From assembly GCA_029263945.1 (NCBI GenBank), contig JARIDM010000222.1, positions 1 to 6,101 of the forward strand: a stretch of DNA of 6,101 bases, given 5' to 3'. Below the pieces are notes generated by a model. That model was not told where the DNA came from and did no database searches. It saw only the letters and a list, made by a program, of their open reading frames with translations. Positions 1 through 6,101 of this stretch are shown one piece after another. Positions within the stretch are counted from its first letter, which is position 1; each line of letters opens with the position of its first letter. The translations under genes and the position numbers were made by a program. Origin of the DNA: Sporosarcina sp. (GTDB lineage: Bacteria > Bacillota > Bacilli > Bacillales_A > Planococcaceae).

Positions 1-2083
1 TTGATTCAAGAATTCTTTTCGTGCTTGGCGCGACTAAAAACGTAGCAATTCGATTGATAAGCCCATTAATTTCTTTTGCTGTACCATATTTACGTTCTGC
101 AGTTTTTGGCGGCGTGATCATGAATGCCCCGACTGATTTCAATAAACTCTCTGTTGTATGAATTGCCTTATTTAGGCGTATTGTAAGTTGTTCCCATTCA
201 TTATGATCATTTGCAGATAACATTATTTTAATCTCATGGATTAATTGGTGAAGTTCGTCTATTTTACCTTGAGTGCCTGGCTGTGGTTTCAGCTTGAAAT
301 TTACAAGTTGTTCTTTTAATTGGTCCAATTTTAATATTGTGAAGGTTTCTTCTAAAAAACGTTCAAACACTTTGATTTGTTGAACCTTCGTTTCTTTATT
401 TTGCAACAACGAGACATGGAATGCTTCAAGTTCCACTTTTCTATTTTCTACCTTATTTTGATGAATATGAAACTCCAGTTCCTCAATCGTATCTTCTAGG
501 TTTTCCATATCAAGTACTTCTTTTGGAAGTAGTGCTTTGACTTTTAATTGTTCTTCAATCGCACTTATTTCTTCTGCTAACATTTTAATTGATTTGCTGT
601 CTTTAAGAACATCCTCTGTTAATATGGATTGCTCTTGTGTTAACTTTTCGACACGTCTGATAGATTTTGAATGTTGACTAGATAAGGCTAAATGTGTTAA
701 TTTAGCTTGTTTTTTAAGTTGGATTTTCTCAGCAATACCGATTAATTCCTCTTGAATAGCTTCTAATTCTTCTTCATGTAATGCTAATTCAACGTTAAGT
801 TTTTCTTTGTCTGTTTCATGTGCTTTTAGTTGCTGTTTAATCGCTTTTTGTGTTTGGTTTTTCCAATTTATAGCGACATTTTCTTCGATAAACTTTTTAC
901 CCTCTTCTTCAATACTATCTGTTCGCCCATAGCGCAAAATTCTATTATCCTGGTGTGAAAGCAACCTGCCAAGTGCGTTATCTACTGCTAAATTTGCCTG
1001 TGAAGCAACTAGCGTACGTAAACCAGCTTTAACATTTTGGTGGCAAATTTCAGAGATTACAGTTGTTTTACCTGTACCAGGAGGTCCTTGAATCACATAG
1101 AGGTCATGAGCGCTCATTGCGCCTACCACAGCTTCTTGCTGATAGTTGTTTAGATGATTATGAAACACAAGGTCTTTTTTACTTTTCGAAATTTGAACGA
1201 CTGGACGTTCTTCAAACAACACTTTCTCTAAATTTACATTTGCTGCAAATCCATCTTGTAGGTCTTTAAAGCCCTTTCTTAAACGTCGCACCTGACTAAG
1301 CGCTGCAACGTTATTAAAGACAATTTCGTTAAAAGAAGTTAGTTGTAACTCATTTCGTCTCGCTAATTCTTTAAACTTAACATTCAATTCGATTTCTATC
1401 GTTTTTTTACGTGAATCTACACCTACAACATTTCCGATATCTTGACCAAGCCCTTTAATGTTTGCGCTAAATCCTTTGATTACTTGATATTCGTGTGTCT
1501 TTAAACCATTACAGACAATTTTCAACTTAGTAAATTCACTATTTAGAGTAGCCTGAGTAAATGATGTAGCTATATCTGCAACGTCTGCCTGCATTTCTTG
1601 GATGCGTAAATAGCCCTCCCAACTCGCAATTCTTTTCGCTACATAAGTAGATCGTTCTTTTGCAATGGGCAATTCTCTGAGTACGGTATACAACTCAATA
1701 GGTATAGGTGTCGCTTTACTACGATCTATGACAAAGTTTATGTTCGCCGCATAACGACGATTGGTTTGTACAGCCTCATTCTTGCCTCTAACGTGAAAAC
1801 TTGTTGCTAAAAAGACTTCATTTTTATATAGGCATTCCATTACTGCAACACGACTGTTTAGCTGAATCGATAAGTTCTCATTCTTTTTATTATCAAAAAA
1901 AATAGAAAAACACATATTTCCATGTTGGTTTTGAGGTTGCTTTTCAATATGAACATGAAAGGATTCCTGTAACTTAAAAAAAGCGTGCTCATCCGTTACA
2001 TATTTCATCATTCCATTGCGTGCGTTTCTGGTTATCTCAAGACCACAACGCATTTTTTCAGTATCGGTAGACATCGTTTTCAT
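1..2083 (-). CDS. Superfamily 1 (Upf1/DNA2-like, AAA_11) helicase, N-terminal 694 residues; runs off the window edge
   Basis: The frame is open from ATG 2083 to the window edge (694 full codons), so the C-terminus is missing. Visible ATPase motifs are a Q-motif-like LNNYQQEAV at residues 311-319, Walker A GPPGTGKT at 333-340 (coding bases 1064-1087; catalytic Lys339) and motif Ia TLVASQANLAVDNALGRL at 357-374. These are typical of ATP-driven superfamily 1B DNA/RNA helicases related to Upf1, IGHMBP2 and DNA2. Residues 1-310 form an unassigned N-terminal region. From about residue 410 to the edge the protein is rich in Glu, Lys, Leu and Gln with almost no Gly or Pro, so it is probably a long coiled coil inserted before Walker B. 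Walker B and motifs III-VI are not in the window. The start at 2083 has AGGAG 12 bases upstream (2096-2100), slightly far; an in-frame ATG at 2074 is less likely. Substrate and biological role are unknown. Family assignment is firm, function is not. Confidence 0.9.
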   Translation of the reverse strand, partial: MKTMSTDTEKMRCGLEITRNARNGMMKYVTDEHAFFKLQESFHVHIEKQPQNQHGNMCFSIFFDNKKNENLSIQLNSRVAVMECLYKNEVFLATSFHVRGKNEAVQTNRRYAANINFVIDRSKATPIPIELYTVLRELPIAKERSTYVAKRIASWEGYLRIQEMQADVADIATSFTQATLNSEFTKLKIVCNGLKTHEYQVIKGFSANIKGLGQDIGNVVGVDSRKKTIEIELNVKFKELARRNELQLTSFNEIVFNNVAALSQVRRLRKGFKDLQDGFAANVNLEKVLFEERPVVQISKSKKDLVFHNHLNNYQQEAVVGAMSAHDLYVIQGPPGTGKTTVISEICHQNVKAGLRTLVASQANLAVDNALGRLLSHQDNRILRYGRTDSIEEEGKKFIEENVAINWKNQTQKAIKQQLKAHETDKEKLNVELALHEEELEAIQEELIGIAEKIQLKKQAKLTHLALSSQHSKSIRRVEKLTQEQSILTEDVLKDSKSIKMLAEEISAIEEQLKVKALLPKEVLDMENLEDTIEELEFHIHQNKVENRKVELEAFHVSLLQNKETKVQQIKVFERFLEETFTILKLDQLKEQLVNFKLKPQPGTQGKIDELHQLIHEIKIMLSANDHNEWEQLTIRLNKAIHTTESLLKSVGAFMITPPKTAERKYGTAKEINGLINRIATFLVAPSTKRILES

Positions 2084-2095
2084 AAATAAACATGT

Positions 2096-2105
2096 CTCCT
2101 TTCTG
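2096..2105 (-). promoter_or_regulatory. Ribosome binding site of the helicase gene
   Basis: The minus strand reads AGAAAGGAG here, a good Shine-Dalgarno match. It lies 12 bases before the in-frame ATG at 2083. It lies only 2 bases before an out-of-frame ATG at 2093, which is too close to be used efficiently. This site supports the 2083 start. Upstream, between here and the terminator at 2152, only a weak promoter-like TTGAAT is seen, without a convincing -10 box. Confidence 0.6.
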
Positions 2106-2151
2106 TATATTGATCTTACGATATGTAGGGGGATTCAATTTGTCTCCGACG

Positions 2152-2204
2152 AAAAACACCCCCATTTTATCAACAATATAGTTAATGTTGATGGATAAGG
2201 GTGT
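2152..2204 (-). terminator. Rho-independent terminator after the alarmone synthetase / small-gene pair
   Basis: On the minus strand, 18 bases after the stop of the 107-residue gene, ACACCC (2204-2199) pairs with GGGTGT (2161-2156). An inner ATCAACA pairs with TGTTGAT. The two helices are separated by a mismatched internal loop, and a run of five T follows (2156-2152). The structure is imperfect but its position and T run fit an intrinsic terminator. It separates this group from the helicase gene and implies that the helicase has its own promoter. Confidence 0.7.
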
Positions 2205-2221
2205 AGGTTTATTTAGTAAAT

Positions 2222-2545
2222 TCATTTTTTCTTTCTTAACGCTTGAATGGCTTGCTCGCTTAAATAATTCAAATGAGAAACTTGCACACTTACAAGCTTA
2301 TGATTTGTAGATTCTTCCAGATAAGGTTTAACCTTTCCCGTATAATCTTCTAATGAGCGACATTCATAGTTTCTTGGCAAAATAGCTGTAAATTCATATA
2401 TTAGTCTGTTTTGTGTTTCTTTAAAGCTATCGATCGATTGACCTTGTTTCAATTCTAAAGTAATCATCTCATGCTTAAATTTCATTAGCGCATTAAATTG
2501 TTTTTTTGACACGAAGAAAGTGGCAAGTCCACTCGCATAAATCAT
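2222..2545 (-). CDS. Hypothetical protein of 107 residues, co-transcribed with the alarmone synthetase
   Basis: I do not recognise this protein. It starts at ATG 2545, with GGGTGA six bases upstream as a plausible ribosome binding site, only 16 bases after the stop of the (p)ppGpp synthetase gene, so the two almost certainly share an mRNA. It ends in TGA just before the terminator at 2152-2204. The protein is soluble-looking: no signal peptide and no credible membrane helix, although residues 1-12 are mildly hydrophobic. It has one cysteine (Cys62), a charged middle that is probably helical (about 18-52), a Pro/Tyr/Cys-containing turn at 57-62, and a basic tail ending in RKKK. Coupling with the synthetase suggests, as inference only, a link to alarmone metabolism or its regulation. 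A lineage-specific gene of unrelated function is equally possible. Confidence 0.75.
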   Translation of the reverse strand: MIYASGLATFFVSKKQFNALMKFKHEMITLELKQGQSIDSFKETQNRLIYEFTAILPRNYECRSLEDYTGKVKPYLEESTNHKLVSVQVSHLNYLSEQAIQALRKKK

Positions 2546-2561
2546 AGTTATTCACCCTGTT

Positions 2562-3332
2562 TTAATTTTTCTTAACCGTCGTTTTTTTATTTTCTTCAAG
2601 CAACATTTCCATAAACTTTAGCGGAATATTATAGTCAGTCGAGCTTTCTACTACAGTTGTTGAAAACGACTCATCTGCTTCATTGTTTTGCTTTATTTTC
2701 GTAATTTCTTTGTGTAGGTTTTCCATTTTTTTATCAAGTTCGTTTGCAGATACTGCAGCTTCTTTTAACTCTTTCGTAATAAATGTTGGCACTGCTTTAT
2801 TATATTTATAAAATATTTTATGTTCCAGACTTGCCCAGAAATCCATTGCAATGGTTCTGATTTGGACTTCAACAAAAACCTTTTCAACACGGTCAGACAT
2901 GAAAACAGGGATCTTTAATATTAAATGTAGACTTCTATAACCATTTGGCTTTGGGTTTTTTATATAGTCTTTGCATTCGACAACCTCAATATCTTGTTGT
3001 TTTTGAATCATGTCACTCACTTTATAAATGTCTGAATTAAAGGAACAATTTATACGAACGCCAGCAATATCTTGCATATGTTCTTTAAATGAAGCTAAAG
3101 AAAAGTGGATATTTTTCCGTTGGGCTTTTGTGACGATACTTTCAGGCGATTTTAAACGCGTGTGAATATGTTCAATCGGATTATACTCATGAATGAGTTG
3201 AAATTCTTCTTCTAATATTTTAAGTTTTGTTTCCACTTCAGCCAATGCAAATTTATAAGCTAACATAAATCTTGTAATGTTGTTTTTCATTAAGTTTAAT
3301 TGCATATAGTTTACTTCGTTTACGGGTTCCAT
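2562..3332 (-). CDS. ywaC: Small alarmone synthetase, (p)ppGpp synthetase of the YwaC/SasA/RelP type
   Basis: This enzyme transfers pyrophosphate from ATP to the 3'-OH of GTP or GDP to make the stringent-response alarmones pppGpp and ppGpp in the cytosol. The 256-residue protein has a RelA/SpoT synthetase domain with no HD hydrolase, TGS or ACT domain. Visible motifs are TRLKS at 58-62 (substrate-binding Arg59, Lys61), DIAGVR at 88-93 (Asp88, Mg2+ ligand), KPNGYRSLHL at 128-137 (Tyr132 stacks on guanine) and VEVQIRTIAMDFWASLEHK at 154-172 (Glu155, the likely catalytic base). The NPIEH, KPNGYRSLHL and AMDFWASLEHK segments recall Bacillus subtilis YwaC more than YjbM/RelQ. Family members are about 210 residues; this one has roughly 40 extra at the C-terminus. 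The ATG at 3332 lies eight bases after GGAGG. A GTG at 3347 is in frame but overlaps that ribosome binding site and is rejected. Small alarmone synthetases are usually controlled by transcription, often by cell-wall stress. Confidence 0.93.
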   Translation of the reverse strand: MEPVNEVNYMQLNLMKNNITRFMLAYKFALAEVETKLKILEEEFQLIHEYNPIEHIHTRLKSPESIVTKAQRKNIHFSLASFKEHMQDIAGVRINCSFNSDIYKVSDMIQKQQDIEVVECKDYIKNPKPNGYRSLHLILKIPVFMSDRVEKVFVEVQIRTIAMDFWASLEHKIFYKYNKAVPTFITKELKEAAVSANELDKKMENLHKEITKIKQNNEADESFSTTVVESSTDYNIPLKFMEMLLEENKKTTVKKN

Positions 3333-3340
3333 TATTAATA

Positions 3341-3345
3341 CCTCC
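3341..3345 (-). promoter_or_regulatory. Ribosome binding site that fixes the synthetase start
   Basis: GGAGG on the minus strand is eight bases before ATG 3332. The alternative in-frame GTG (3347-3345) shares a base with this site and has no ribosome binding site of its own, so the ATG start is preferred and the protein is 256 rather than 261 residues. Confidence 0.8.
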
Positions 3346-3366
3346 ACCGATGTTAGACCTCTACCT

Positions 3367-3397
3367 ATATTATCATGAATGGAGGGAATAATATAAC
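3367..3397 (-). promoter_or_regulatory. Possible sigma-A-type promoter of the synthetase gene (weak)
   Basis: The minus strand holds GATAAT (3374-3369, five of six to the -10 consensus), embedded in TGATAATAT, which could also be read as an extended -10. Seventeen bases upstream is GTTATA (3397-3392), only three of six to the -35 consensus. It is well placed, about 37 bases before the start codon, but such AT-rich matches arise easily by chance. Confidence 0.3.
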
Positions 3398-3451
3398 CTT
3401 CTATACTCCTATTTGGATTTATGGGTTTTCTATCTTAAAACAAAACAAGCA

Positions 3452-4333
3452 TTACCAGGTTTTTAAAAATTGTAACGTGCGATTTCTACCGATAATCATT
3501 AAGTTATTCTTCGCTTCCTCATCAAGATCAAATTGCGTTGCACTATACCCTTCAACAGGTATAAAGATAATGTTTTTCTCATGTTTTCTTGAAATATATC
3601 GTTCATCATGGGCATTTTTCATCGTTGAAAATAGTGCTTCGAATAGTTGCAATGCATTTTTTATCTGATGTTTTGACATCTGTTCGTCTCCTGAACTCAT
3701 TCTCAATCCTAATACAGGACACTTTTTACCTTTACGATTGTCATCATCAAATAACCACAAAGGAAAGTTACTTAAAACCCCTCCATCCACAACAATTGTT
3801 TCACCACTCCCAATGGGTAATTTTACAGGTTCAAAGAAAAAAGGAATTCCGCAACTCATTCTTAATGCACGTGCTACAGGAAATGAAGCTGGACATATCC
3901 CGTACTTCTCCAAGTCATCTGGAAGGACCATCATCTTACCATTTGTTAAATCTGAAGCAATTAGTTTTAAAGCATTTGGTGGTAAATCAGAAAAAGAGTA
4001 GATGCCTTTGAAAGCGAGTTTTTCTAAAAACCAATTTTCTAATTCTTTCCCTTGATAGAGTCCCATTCGCCAGTATAAGTGTAGCCATTTCATTAGCGGA
4101 AGTGGTAGGATGGTTCTTCTAGGATCAAGTAAATCCGTTAAATCAAGTTCATCGAGCAACAACTCGATTTCTTTCCCTGAATAACCAGCTGCAATAAAAC
4201 TGGCTAAAATCGCACCTGCACTTGTTCCAGCCAATTTTCTAAACTGATATCCTTTTTCCTCTAATGCTTGATAGGCACCGACAAGTGCAAACCCTCTTAA
4301 ACCGCCTCCAGAAAAAACACCATCAATTAAGAT
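3452..4333 (-). CDS. yqhO: Patatin-like phospholipase / lipid acyl hydrolase, YqhO type, probable ATC start
   Basis: Patatin-family serine hydrolases cleave acyl groups from lipids with a Ser-Asp dyad. In the 293-residue frame from 4333 I see the oxyanion-hole loop GGGLRG at 9-14, the nucleophile elbow GTSAG at 36-40 (Ser38), a conserved SCGIPFFFEP block at 160-169 and the catalytic Asp in VVDGG (Asp183). No signal peptide or membrane segment is seen, so the enzyme is probably cytosolic. Conventional start codons give only a TTG at 4234, which would delete the oxyanion loop. The N-terminus LIDGVFSGGG matches what I recall of Bacillus YqhO-type proteins, and the codon just before it is ATC (4333-4331), eight bases after AGGAGG. 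An in-frame TAG lies a few codons upstream and there is no ATG, GTG or TTG between. The real start is therefore probably ATC, or the base is a variant or error from ATG. The physiological substrate is unknown. Confidence 0.88.
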   Translation of the reverse strand: MLIDGVFSGGGLRGFALVGAYQALEEKGYQFRKLAGTSAGAILASFIAAGYSGKEIELLLDELDLTDLLDPRRTILPLPLMKWLHLYWRMGLYQGKELENWFLEKLAFKGIYSFSDLPPNALKLIASDLTNGKMMVLPDDLEKYGICPASFPVARALRMSCGIPFFFEPVKLPIGSGETIVVDGGVLSNFPLWLFDDDNRKGKKCPVLGLRMSSGDEQMSKHQIKNALQLFEALFSTMKNAHDERYISRKHEKNIIFIPVEGYSATQFDLDEEAKNNLMIIGRNRTLQFLKTW

Positions 4334-4341
4334 TAAAGTGC

Positions 4342-4347
4342 CCTCCT
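4342..4347 (-). promoter_or_regulatory. Strong ribosome binding site of the patatin gene
   Basis: A perfect AGGAGG, preceded by AA, ends eight bases before the ATC codon at 4333, the usual Bacillus spacing. The next canonical start in any frame (TTG 4326 and ATG 4323) belongs to another frame that stops after about eight codons. This site is the main argument for translation starting at ATC. Confidence 0.75.
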
Positions 4348-4424
4348 TTATACTTCTAGTCTAAGAGTAAAATGATTGAAGTAGAACAAAATGCAAACCA
4401 AAAAGAAGGTTAAAATTTCACATC

Positions 4425-4463
4425 AAAAAAGCCCTTGAAAACATCACAACTGTTCCAAGGGCT
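4425..4463 (-). terminator. Strong rho-independent terminator of the chemoreceptor gene
   Basis: On the minus strand AGCCCTTG (4463-4456) pairs perfectly with CAAGGGCT (4437-4430). The stem can be extended by AACA/TGTT across a small bulge. Six T follow directly (4430-4425). It begins five bases after the TAA of the chemoreceptor gene, so transcription of that gene ends here and the patatin gene needs its own promoter. I found no convincing promoter hexamers between 4348 and 4424. Confidence 0.93.
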
Positions 4464-4468
4464 CCATT

Positions 4469-6101
4469 TTAAAGTTTAAATCGGCTCACAACTTTTTCCA
4501 GTTCTTTTGCCATTTCACTCGTTTCAATTGAGCGGTTTGTTACTTCGTCAATAGAAGCAGAAGTCTCTTCCGTTGCAGCAGATACGCTCGTTGTCATATC
4601 CTCAATGCTGTGTATCGCTTCTGTTAATTGGCTAATTAAATCAACCACTTGTTTAGAATCGTTAGCTTCAGTTCCTGTTAATTCAGAGATTTTACCAATT
4701 TCATCTACTGTATTCGAAACAGCAATTGAAATGTTGCTTAATGATTGCGCAGTTAAATTTACTGTACCAGAACCAACTTCAATCAACTCGGTACTTTCCG
4801 CTGTCGTTTCAACGACTTGTTGAATACGATTCGTTATATCCTGGATAAGCTTTTCAACTTCTGCGACTTCATTATTCGACTGCTCTGCTAGTTTCCGAAC
4901 CTCTTCAGCTACAACAGCAAAACCTTTGCCATGTTCACCCGCTCGAGCAGCTTCTATAGATGCGTTCAATGCAAGTAAGTTTGTTTGTGCAGCGATTCCT
5001 GCAATAGAAGTTGTAATATCTTGAATTTTTGTAGTTGACTCAATTAAATCTTGAATTGTACTACTTGTCCCAAGTGATGCCGTACGAATTTTTTCCATAT
5101 CTACGTTAATTTCTTTTGCTCTTTGTTGACCTTCGTCTGCAGTTGTCATAGTCGTTTTAGAATTAGCTACGCTCTTATCTGCTGCTTCTTTTGTATTTTG
5201 GATATCGTTTGCGAGTGATTTTAAAATTTTTGATGCATGATCTGCACTCATCGTCCCATTAGAAATGGAGATAGTGACTTCACTCATATTTTCTGCGACT
5301 TGTTGAATTGCTGTTTGCATCTCATATAAGGAAGTAGCTGTTCCAACAGAGTTTTCTGACAGCTGATTTGCAGTAGATTTCATTGTTGTAATCATGTCGT
5401 GTAAATTGGCAGTCATTGTATTCAATGTACTCGCGAGTTCCCCGACTTCATCCTTACTCTTCACTTCAATATCGTTAATGGCTAGGTTACCCTCTGCAAT
5501 TTCTTTTGCATGTGCAATTAATGCAGATATTTGTCCTGTTTTACGTCTAATTAAATATATTGTAAAGAGTGATGCCAGTAGCATCGGAATTAAACTAATT
5601 AAAATACCATTTCTCACAACATCCCAAGTTCGATCACCAACAATTGCACCATCAAAGTCTATGACACTAATTGCAATGATCTCTCCTGTTGTATCATGAT
5701 TTTCAAAGATTGGTGCATAACCCGATAAACGTTCCAATCCAGCAAATTTAAAGAGTTTGGAATAAGTTGGGTGTCTTGTTTCTATCAATTCATCAATTGC
5801 TTCTTGATCGATCGGAACCATATCACCTGGCTTTATCCCTTTTTCTATAAAATTATCATCAAGTGCAAGAATTTTACCTTCTAAATCAACGATGTATTGT
5901 GTTTCAAAAATGTCTTTATGGGCTGTTGTCCAATTTAGTTGTTTTCCAACCGCATTAGTCGCTTCGACATCACCATCAATGATTTTAACAACATCGCCTG
6001 GATTAATAAGACCTGTAGTGATATTCGCACAACCAAATGCTTCCACACCCGCGGCATCATATAATTTATCGTAAGCAGTTTTATAGGTTGCTACCGATGT
6101 A
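4469..6101 (-). CDS. Methyl-accepting chemotaxis protein, C-terminal 543 residues; N-terminus outside the window
   Basis: This is a transmembrane chemoreceptor that senses an extracellular ligand and controls the CheA kinase through CheW/CheV. The frame is open to the window edge, so the first membrane helix is not visible and the GTG at 6046 is internal. Counting from the first visible codon: residues 1-160 are the outer part of a sensor domain with a PAS/Cache-like look (YIVDLEGKILALDD near 69-82, then GYAPIFEN); about 164-184 is a hydrophobic membrane helix; RRK starts a HAMP domain (about 185-238); the rest is a helical signalling hairpin. Its tip carries the diagnostic AAQTNLLALNASIEAARAGE at 370-389, followed by GKGFAVVAEEVRKLAEQS. 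SAATEETSAS (507-516) matches the Bacillus methylation consensus, with Glu511/Glu512 as likely methylated residues. Arm lengths of about 22 heptads on each side of the tip suggest the 44-heptad class (inference). It ends in SRFKL, without the enterobacterial NWETF tail. The ligand cannot be inferred. Confidence 0.96.
   Translation of the reverse strand, partial: TSVATYKTAYDKLYDAAGVEAFGCANITTGLINPGDVVKIIDGDVEATNAVGKQLNWTTAHKDIFETQYIVDLEGKILALDDNFIEKGIKPGDMVPIDQEAIDELIETRHPTYSKLFKFAGLERLSGYAPIFENHDTTGEIIAISVIDFDGAIVGDRTWDVVRNGILISLIPMLLASLFTIYLIRRKTGQISALIAHAKEIAEGNLAINDIEVKSKDEVGELASTLNTMTANLHDMITTMKSTANQLSENSVGTATSLYEMQTAIQQVAENMSEVTISISNGTMSADHASKILKSLANDIQNTKEAADKSVANSKTTMTTADEGQQRAKEINVDMEKIRTASLGTSSTIQDLIESTTKIQDITTSIAGIAAQTNLLALNASIEAARAGEHGKGFAVVAEEVRKLAEQSNNEVAEVEKLIQDITNRIQQVVETTAESTELIEVGSGTVNLTAQSLSNISIAVSNTVDEIGKISELTGTEANDSKQVVDLISQLTEAIHSIEDMTTSVSAATEETSASIDEVTNRSIETSEMAKELEKVVSRFKL

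Noticed and set aside
2222..3332. A toxSAS toxin-antitoxin pair
   Set aside because: The synthetase resembles the housekeeping YwaC type rather than FaRel-like toxins, and the small protein matches no antitoxin I know. The idea is kept only as a weak option under findings.
2562..3347. Start of the synthetase at GTG 3347
   Set aside because: The GTG overlaps the GGAGG that serves ATG 3332 and has no ribosome binding site of its own.
3333..3451. An ECF (sigma W/M) promoter upstream of the synthetase, as known for B. subtilis ywaC
   Set aside because: I looked for a TGAAAC-like -35 followed at 16-17 bases by CGTA or CGTC and found none in this interval.
3589..4011. A 140-codon plus-strand open frame, with a second at 3738-4001
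   Set aside because: Both lie opposite the patatin gene, whose catalytic motifs are unmistakable. The plus-strand products show no domain and no suitable ribosome binding site. They are shadows, as are the plus-strand frames at 1063, 2016, 3375, 4605, 5394 and 5892.
4305..4323. Patatin start at ATG 4323 with a frameshift in the run of six T
   Set aside because: One extra T would join this ATG to the catalytic frame, but the ATG is 18 bases from the AGGAGG and the resulting N-terminus would lose the IDGVFSGGG family signature, which is intact in the ATC frame.
3452..4333. A CBASS effector phospholipase (CapV-like)
   Set aside because: No CD-NTase gene is nearby and the protein looks like the widespread chromosomal YqhO type. 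The synthetase is a RelA/SpoT fold, not a CD-NTase.
4469..6046. Chemoreceptor start at GTG 6046
   Set aside because: The same frame continues open to the window edge with sensible sequence, there is no ribosome binding site, and the first membrane helix expected of this family is missing.

Overview
The window reads as chromosomal DNA of a low-GC Gram-positive bacterium of the Bacillales, most likely a Lysinibacillus/Solibacillus-type member of the Planococcaceae. The evidence is AT-rich sequence, strong AGGAGG-type ribosome binding sites, a YwaC-like small alarmone synthetase, a YqhO-like patatin and a chemoreceptor with the Bacillus-type methylation motif. The genus is an inference from protein flavour and was not tested by a search. 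All five genes lie on the minus strand, so the window is described in the direction of transcription, from high to low coordinates. No stretch longer than about 140 bases lacks a gene, and I see no RNA gene, insertion sequence, CRISPR array or attachment site.

From 6101 to 4469 is the C-terminal part of a membrane chemoreceptor (extracellular sensor, one visible membrane helix, HAMP, signalling hairpin); its start lies outside the window. It ends at a clear rho-independent terminator (4425-4463). Next is a patatin-like lipid acyl hydrolase of the YqhO type (4333-3452). Its ribosome binding site and family N-terminus point to an unusual ATC start codon; the first conventional in-frame start would remove the oxyanion-hole loop. 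About 120 bases further on is a single-domain (p)ppGpp synthetase of the YwaC/SasA/RelP type (3332-2562), which has a C-terminal extension. Sixteen bases after its stop is an unrecognised 107-residue gene (2545-2222). A hairpin followed by a T run (2204-2152) closes this group. I see no terminator between the patatin and the synthetase, so the three genes may be partly co-transcribed.

From 2083 to the window edge is the N-terminal 694 residues of a superfamily 1 helicase of the Upf1/DNA2-like (AAA_11) group. The Q motif, Walker A and motif Ia are visible, followed by a coiled coil of about 280 residues. Walker B and the later helicase motifs must lie beyond coordinate 1.

The best candidates for a second look are the ATC start of the patatin gene, the synthetase with its tail and its small unknown partner, and the coiled-coil helicase. 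Most of this looks like ordinary Bacillales chromosome. A defence or signalling module made of patatin, alarmone synthetase and helicase can be imagined, but the sequence does not show it.
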